59,084 nucleotides of DNA from UBA1563 sp041667115. Its GTDB lineage: Bacteria; Bacteroidota; Ignavibacteria; Ignavibacteriales; Ignavibacteriaceae. Location: the NCBI GenBank assembly GCA_041667115.1, contig JBAYFO010000017.1, forward strand, positions 1 to 59,084, in the 5' to 3' direction. This document shows positions 54,816-59,084 of this stretch, piece by piece. Every line of letters begins with the position of its first letter. The stretch's first letter is position 1. A program made the translations under genes and the position numbers. The notes under the pieces were generated by a model. That model was not told where the DNA came from, ran no database searches, and was given only the letters and a program-made list of their open reading frames with translations.

Positions 54816-55431
54816 ACACGAAGCAGTTGAAACGAGAAATCCGGTTTTAGAATTGAATATTTGTTCTGTTCAATTTTAAAACTGTAAGTATTTGTTTCTA
54901 ATCTTCTTGAGGAATTAAATCCTATGATTGCACCGGCTGATGGACAAAATGAAGCGACTGTATATAGATTCTTGTTATCGTGTAATTTGTTTGCCACAGT
55001 CGCAATTGCGATTCCGGCACCAATTCCACCCAAAGTTCCCCAAAACGTTGACCAGTAAGAACCTTCCTGGACACCAATATTGCCAATTACATAAACGCCA
55101 TAAGCCAAAGTGAACGGATAACTAATAATAAAAGCTAACGCCGCCGAACCTGAACCATACATCATATCTTCACCGGCAAGTGACCCGATTCCTGCCCCTA
55201 CAGCACCACATAGAATTGAAAGCCCAAACCCCATTCCACTACCCAAAATATATTCAGCAATTATTTTCCCGGTAGTAATCGGTGGAAGAGAATCTTTAGA
55301 TTTTTCCTCAAACGAAAAACTTGATTGCTCAAAATTTCTTAACTGAAGTAAAGATCCTTGTCTATTTTGATTGCTTGCGAAAACAATTGTGCTGAAAGAA
55401 AAATTAAGGAAATGATAATTAGTTTTTTCAT
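54806..55431 (-). pseudogene. Frameshifted glycine-rich membrane protein (paralogue of next gene)
   Basis: The 5' end is intact: AAAGGGATTT-ATG at 55431, then MKKLIIISLIFLSAQLFSQ, a signal peptide matching the paralogue upstream. That frame runs into a stop after about 11 more residues. The mature region continues in another frame (SNQNRQGSLLQLRNFEQSSF... then the intact 146-codon frame from 55246 to 54806). The distance from ATG to stop is not a multiple of three, confirming a frame break near 55370-55380. The body has glycine-zipper helices (GAVGAGIGSLAG, GTLGGIGAGIAIA) and ends FQLLRVNF like its paralogue. It is probably decayed, or a sequencing indel. Confidence 0.7.
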
Positions 55432-55448
55432 AAATCCCTTTTTAGAAA

Positions 55449-56093
55449 TTAAAAATTTACTCGAAGTAATTCAAAATTGTATCTCAACTTATTTGAAGTT
55501 TCATCAATCCTCGTTAAAAATATTTTTGGAGTTCCTAACCGGACTTTTTCATTTTGAATTTGAATTAACGCATCAGTATTAGCCGGAACAACTTCTTCGG
55601 CAGAAAGATAAAAAGCAATTATTCCGCCAACACCGGGTAAAATATAGACTGGTATATTATTTTTTGTTAATTCATGTATATAAACACCTAAAGCCATACC
55701 ACCAAGTGAACCAAGTAATGTATAACCGAAAGATCCATGAATTTCATCGTTGTTTCCTGTCCAATAGATTATAGCAGTATTCCCCAAGGCATAACCAAGC
55801 AGAGCTCCATAAATTGCTCCATCACGGAATATTGTCCCATTGTGGTCAGACCCAATCCAACTCCCTGACAATCCTAAAACAAAACCGGATACACACCCAA
55901 CAACGATACCCGCAACCTCTTGCCCAACAATTCTTGGAATAAATAAATGAGATTTTGAACTTTTTTCTTTTAATAATGAATCAATTTGTATTTGCGAATT
56001 TCCAGAAAAAGGAATTCGATACGCAAGAGATTGCGTTTGTGAAAAGAGTTGCATCGAAAGAAAAATTAAGGTAACGGCAGTTATTTTTTTCAT
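55449..56093 (-). CDS. Glycine-rich membrane protein of unknown function
   Basis: 214 residues. Signal peptide MKKITAVTLIFLSMQLFSQ. Several glycine-zipper helices follow (EVAGIVVGCVSGFVLGLSGSWIG, YGALLGYALGNTAIIY, LLGSLGGMALGVYI and VYILPGVGGIIAFYLSA). The C-terminal segment ends FELLRVNF, shared with the frameshifted paralogue downstream. The start was placed at ATG 56093 after AAAAAGGGATTT; 28 further codons are open upstream but the signal peptide starts here. An outer- or inner-membrane lipid-interacting role is possible, but no function can be named. Confidence 0.65.
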   Translation of the reverse strand: MKKITAVTLIFLSMQLFSQTQSLAYRIPFSGNSQIQIDSLLKEKSSKSHLFIPRIVGQEVAGIVVGCVSGFVLGLSGSWIGSDHNGTIFRDGAIYGALLGYALGNTAIIYWTGNNDEIHGSFGYTLLGSLGGMALGVYIHELTKNNIPVYILPGVGGIIAFYLSAEEVVPANTDALIQIQNEKVRLGTPKIFLTRIDETSNKLRYNFELLRVNF

Positions 56094-56233
56094 AAATCCC
56101 TTTTTATTTAGAAATCCCATCGAAACTAAATAAATAATGGGACAAAAACCTAAAAAACCGGGCAGAAAAATTTTCATTAATTTTTATTGATTTTTGCAAA
56201 GAAAAGCAATAGGTTTACAGACTTGATTTTATT

Positions 56234-56920
56234 ATGATTAAAGAAAACATCAATAGAGTTCGTGACGAAATTTCTGAAAAATGTCTTAAAATAGGGAGAA
56301 ATCCCGAGGAAATTACGCTAATTGCAGTTTCAAAAACGTACGGATATGAATCTGTACTGGACGCGAGAAATCACGGGCAAAAAGATTTCGGCGAAAATTG
56401 GTCGCAAGAGCTTGTAGAAAAATATGATTTGGTTCCGAAAGATGTCGCGTGGCATTTTATCGGACACTTGCAAACGAATAAAGCAAAATATGTTGTGCCG
56501 AGGACAGAATTTATTCACTCGGTTGATTCTTTAAAATTAGCCGAAGAGATAGCGAAATCGGCTCAAAAACATAACAAAGCACAAAATATTTTATTAGAAA
56601 TAAAAACTTCGGAAGAGGCAACAAAATACGGACTAACTTCCGAAAAAGAAATTGAAGAAATAGCCGGTTTCTGCAGCGAGAACCAAAATATTAATCTGGT
56701 TGGATTGATGACCATGGCTCCTTTCACCGATGATGAAAAAAAAATCCGGCAAAGTTTCATTCAACTTCGTGAGCTAAAAACCAAATTGAATGAAAGAGGT
56801 TTTGGTTTAAGAGAACTTTCGATGGGAATGACCAGCGATTTTCAACTTGCGCTTGAAGAAGGCGCTACTATGCTGCGCATCGGCACGGCAATTTTTGGTA
56901 CGAGACATTATTCAACATAA
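56234..56920 (+). CDS. YggS-family PLP homeostasis protein
   Basis: 228 residues. Single-domain PLP barrel like the N-domain of alanine racemase. PLP Lys34 is in AVSKTYG. GENWSQELVEKY, WHFIGHLQTNKAKYV, SVDSLKLAEEIA, LMTMAPF and LSMGMTSDFQLALEEGATMLRIGTAIFG are present. Family members bind PLP and regulate its supply and amino acid levels but have no clear catalysis. It is first in a plus-strand run with a DivIVA-type gene, as often seen near division genes in other bacteria. Confidence 0.94.
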   Translation: MIKENINRVRDEISEKCLKIGRNPEEITLIAVSKTYGYESVLDARNHGQKDFGENWSQELVEKYDLVPKDVAWHFIGHLQTNKAKYVVPRTEFIHSVDSLKLAEEIAKSAQKHNKAQNILLEIKTSEEATKYGLTSEKEIEEIAGFCSENQNINLVGLMTMAPFTDDEKKIRQSFIQLRELKTKLNERGFGLRELSMGMTSDFQLALEEGATMLRIGTAIFGTRHYST

Positions 56921-56928
56921 CAATAAAT

Positions 56929-57465
56929 ATGAGAACATCACCATTAAGCATTAAGCGGCAGGAATTTAGTAAATCATTCCGCGGATTTTCTACCGAAGAA
57001 GTGCACACGTTTTTGGAAAAGATCGCTTCCGAAGTTGAAGAACTTCAAAAGGAAAACGATGTAACTAAAAAGCAACTTGAAGAAGCTAACCTGCAATTAA
57101 CCGAATTCAAAAAAATTGAAAAAAACCTTCAAGACACACTTCTTAAGACCCATGAAAATTCGGCAAAGTCTGTTGAGTCAACAAAAAAACAAACTACCTT
57201 GATGTTAAAGGAAGCCGAGATCAAGGCTTCGCAACTGGTTGAAAAAGCTAAAGAAAATGCAGATGAAATAAGAAGTTCGATTATCAGTCTTCGGGAAGAA
57301 CGCGATCTGATCATCGCCAAGTTGAAAGCGATAATTACAACTCAATCGCATCTTTTAGAAATGAAAATTGATAAAGCGGATGTTGTTCCTTCGGTTGCAA
57401 AGAAACCGGAGAAACAGACAAAAGTAGAATTTAACCTGGACGAATTTGTGGATAAAATTTTATGA
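56929..57465 (+). CDS. DivIVA-domain protein
   Basis: 178 residues. The N-terminal DivIVA lipid-binding motif (about 5-40, SIKRQEFSKSFRGFSTEEVHTFLEKI) is followed by a long coiled coil (about 40-135) and an acidic/basic tail ending FNLDEFVDKIL. DivIVA proteins sense negative membrane curvature and recruit cell-pole or division factors. It lies 8 bp after the yggS gene and overlaps the next gene by 4 bases, so it sits in an operon. Short C-terminal motif conserved with partner-binding tails is possible, not shown. Confidence 0.88.
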   Translation: MRTSPLSIKRQEFSKSFRGFSTEEVHTFLEKIASEVEELQKENDVTKKQLEEANLQLTEFKKIEKNLQDTLLKTHENSAKSVESTKKQTTLMLKEAEIKASQLVEKAKENADEIRSSIISLREERDLIIAKLKAIITTQSHLLEMKIDKADVVPSVAKKPEKQTKVEFNLDEFVDKIL

Positions 57466-58283
57466 GCAAATTAACTGAAAAAATAAACGAGACTCTTGAG
57501 GTTATCAGAAAACATACCGGCGAAACATACCCGGTTGGAATTATTCTTGGAACCGGACTCGGCGGACTTGTAAAGGAAATTGAAATCAAGCATGAAATTG
57601 ATTATGCCGAGTTGCCTCACTTTCCATTGTCAACAGTTGAATCGCACAAAGGGAAATTAATTTTCGGAAAGATTAACGGAAAGAACGTTGTTGCCATGCA
57701 AGGGAGATTTCATTATTATGAAGGCTACTCCATGCAACAAATCACGTATCCAGTACGTGTGATGAAATTTCTTGGAGTTGAAACGTTGCTCGTTTCAAAC
57801 GCGTGCGGTGGAATGAATCCTATTTACCGCCGGGGCGATGTAATGTTGATGCTTGATCATATTAATTTGTTGGGCGATAATCCGCTTATCGGAAAAAATG
57901 AGGATGAGTTTGGTCCCCGTTTTCCCGATATGAGTGAGCCGTACAATTTGCAATTAATTGAACTTGCGGAAGAGGTTGCTCTTGAAAATAAAATTAAAGT
58001 GCATAAAGGCGTTTATGTTGCGGTGTCGGGACCAAATCTTGAAACAAAAGCCGAATACCGGTTCCTGCGGGCAATTGGTGCTGATGTTGTTGGCATGTCA
58101 ACCATTCCTGAAAATATTGTAGCTAACCACATGGGCATGAGAGTGCTTGGTTTTAGCATTATAACGGATGAATGCTTTCCTGACTCCCTTAAGCCGGCTG
58201 TTCTGGATGAAATTATCAATGCCGCAATGACCGCTGAACCGAAAATGACCTTATTGATGAAAGAGGTTATAAAAAAGTTATGA
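57462..58283 (+). CDS. Purine nucleoside phosphorylase
   Basis: 273 residues, the trimeric PNP type. It cleaves (deoxy)inosine and guanosine with phosphate. GIILGTGLGGLVKEI, SHKGKLIFG, GRFHYYEGYSMQQITYPVRVM, LLVSNACGGMNP and GPNLETKAEYRFLRAIGADVVGMSTIPE are present. It overlaps the DivIVA gene and the next gene by ATGA-type 4-base overlaps, indicating a tight operon. Confidence 0.95.
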   Translation: MSKLTEKINETLEVIRKHTGETYPVGIILGTGLGGLVKEIEIKHEIDYAELPHFPLSTVESHKGKLIFGKINGKNVVAMQGRFHYYEGYSMQQITYPVRVMKFLGVETLLVSNACGGMNPIYRRGDVMLMLDHINLLGDNPLIGKNEDEFGPRFPDMSEPYNLQLIELAEEVALENKIKVHKGVYVAVSGPNLETKAEYRFLRAIGADVVGMSTIPENIVANHMGMRVLGFSIITDECFPDSLKPAVLDEIINAAMTAEPKMTLLMKEVIKKL

Positions 58284-58894
58284 GCCTAACTAAAAAACTT
58301 GCTTCATATTTTGCCCCCGCATTAATTGCAGTATTGATTTTTATCTCAAATTTTTTGGATACCGACATTTTCAAATTCGGCGAGAATAATTTTGCAGTCT
58401 GGTTTGTCATTTCCGTCTTTTGCTTTGCGCTCGGCTGGTATATGAATAAATCATACGACTGGCATGTAGGCGGGAAAATTATTTTTGCACTTGCAATTGC
58501 TACTTCGTTCGTAAGCATTTTTCTTGTGACATTTTTTAAAGAATATTTTTCGGCGGGAAATCTTGTTGCCGAAAATATCATCCTTTATACGCTGCGTGAT
58601 ATTATGCTGGGAACAATGGGATTTTTCGGAATGGCAATGGGAGAAATTTTTTCACTGCAAAAAGAATTAATTACCACGAAAGCAAAGCTGGGCGTATTCG
58701 AGGAATATATTAAAAATGCAAAAGACGAAGCCGGGCTAACAGTTTTCGAAGCAAAAATAAAGGCTGAAAAGATCATCAACGATGCTGAATCCAACGCAAA
58801 AAATATTTTGCTGAAGAAAGAACGCATCGAAAGAGAATTAAAAGAGTTCATTCAAATTGAACGCGAACTTATTAAGAAATACGAAGAACAATAA
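58280..58894 (+). CDS. Membrane protein with C-terminal coiled coil
   Basis: 204 residues. About four hydrophobic helices (LASYFAPALIAVLIFISNFL, FAVWFVISVFCFALGWYM, IIFALAIATSFVSIFLVTFF and TLRDIMLGTMGFFGMAMGEIF) are followed by a coiled coil (about 135-204) rich in Lys/Glu/Ala. The tail is reminiscent of DivIVA-type coiled coils (FEAKIKAEKIINDAESNAKNILLKKE), which suggests an interaction with the DivIVA protein two genes upstream. That is inference. Confidence 0.68.
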   Translation: MSLTKKLASYFAPALIAVLIFISNFLDTDIFKFGENNFAVWFVISVFCFALGWYMNKSYDWHVGGKIIFALAIATSFVSIFLVTFFKEYFSAGNLVAENIILYTLRDIMLGTMGFFGMAMGEIFSLQKELITTKAKLGVFEEYIKNAKDEAGLTVFEAKIKAEKIINDAESNAKNILLKKERIERELKEFIQIERELIKKYEEQ

Positions 58895-58917
58895 AGACAT
58901 TACTGTTTCTGGAACAG

Positions 58918-59084
58918 ATGGAAATTAAATTTTCTAGACATGCTAAACGAAGGATAAAGCCCTATGATTTATCCGAAACAAAGATTAAGGAGATAATAAC
59001 TAAAAATTTCCTGAAACATTTTGTAAATAATGAAAAAGCTGAAATGGTTAACGAAGGATTGAAAATAATAGTAAAGATTGGGAC
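58918..59084 (+). CDS. DUF4258-like protein, truncated by window end
   Basis: The partial frame starts MEIKFSRHAKRRIKPYDLSE and continues past the window. FSRHAxxR at the start is typical of DUF4258-like small toxin-fold proteins. Only 55 codons are visible, so length and partner (an antitoxin would be expected downstream) cannot be judged. GGAACAG precedes the ATG. Confidence 0.55.
   Translation, partial: MEIKFSRHAKRRIKPYDLSETKIKEIITKNFLKHFVNNEKAEMVNEGLKIIVKIG

Overview
This 59 kb window is an AT-rich bacterial chromosome segment. It most likely comes from Ignavibacteria or a close relative in the Bacteroidota/Chlorobi group. The clues are a secreted protein with a type IX secretion C-terminal tail starting SFNLSQNYPNPFNP (41482-42570), several candidate promoters of the Bacteroidota type (-7 box TAnnTTTG), a TonB-dependent receptor with a carboxypeptidase-regulatory-like domain, and Reg_prop/Y_Y_Y sensor proteins. 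No rRNA, CRISPR array, transposase or phage module was seen. The taxonomic call is inference from these traits.

Layout. 1-750: two tandem copies of a ~376 bp cassette (hairpins, tRNA-3'-end-like piece, terminator, GIY-YIG ORF); the array probably continues left of the window. 928-20762: a 20 kb same-strand partner-switching locus with an RsbW-like anti-sigma kinase, a STAS protein, a GAF/PP2C phosphatase, five very large membrane-anchored PP2C (SpoIIE-type) phosphatases with different extracytoplasmic sensors (four two-component-type propellers, one TPR), and a second STAS protein. No sigma factor or other obvious output gene is in the window. 20787-25663 (minus strand): GH30 glycosidase lipoprotein, EamA transporter, TonB receptor. 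25664-26118: a long intergenic region with a well-formed candidate small RNA (promoter, two C-rich-loop hairpins, terminator). 26119-33090: branched-chain aminotransferase, alkaline phosphatase, small membrane protein, two tRNA-Arg genes, enolase, glutamine synthetase, EamA transporter. 33087-41270: macrodomain hydrolase, tricorn-like protease, VanX-type dipeptidase, queuosine-precursor transporter, M2/M3-like metallopeptidase, ribosomal protein bL28. 41482-50084: T9SS cargo protein, small membrane protein, NAD(P)-binding protein, Sua5/YciO protein, SDR plus membrane protein, FabF, MalQ, membrane protein. 50148-54648 (minus): Pta and the nadB-nadC-nadA operon. 54806-56093 (minus): a duplicated glycine-rich membrane protein pair, one copy frameshifted. 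56234-end: YggS, DivIVA-domain protein, purine nucleoside phosphorylase, membrane/coiled-coil protein and a partial DUF4258-like ORF.

The strongest candidate for an undescribed system is the partner-switching hub. Several periplasmic sensors appear to feed one anti-sigma/antagonist pair through near-identical phosphatase outputs. The phosphatase ends are mosaics, and one gene pair shows the sensor half exchanged while the upstream junction and the phosphatase half are shared. The second candidate is the ~66 nt RNA at 25985-26050.
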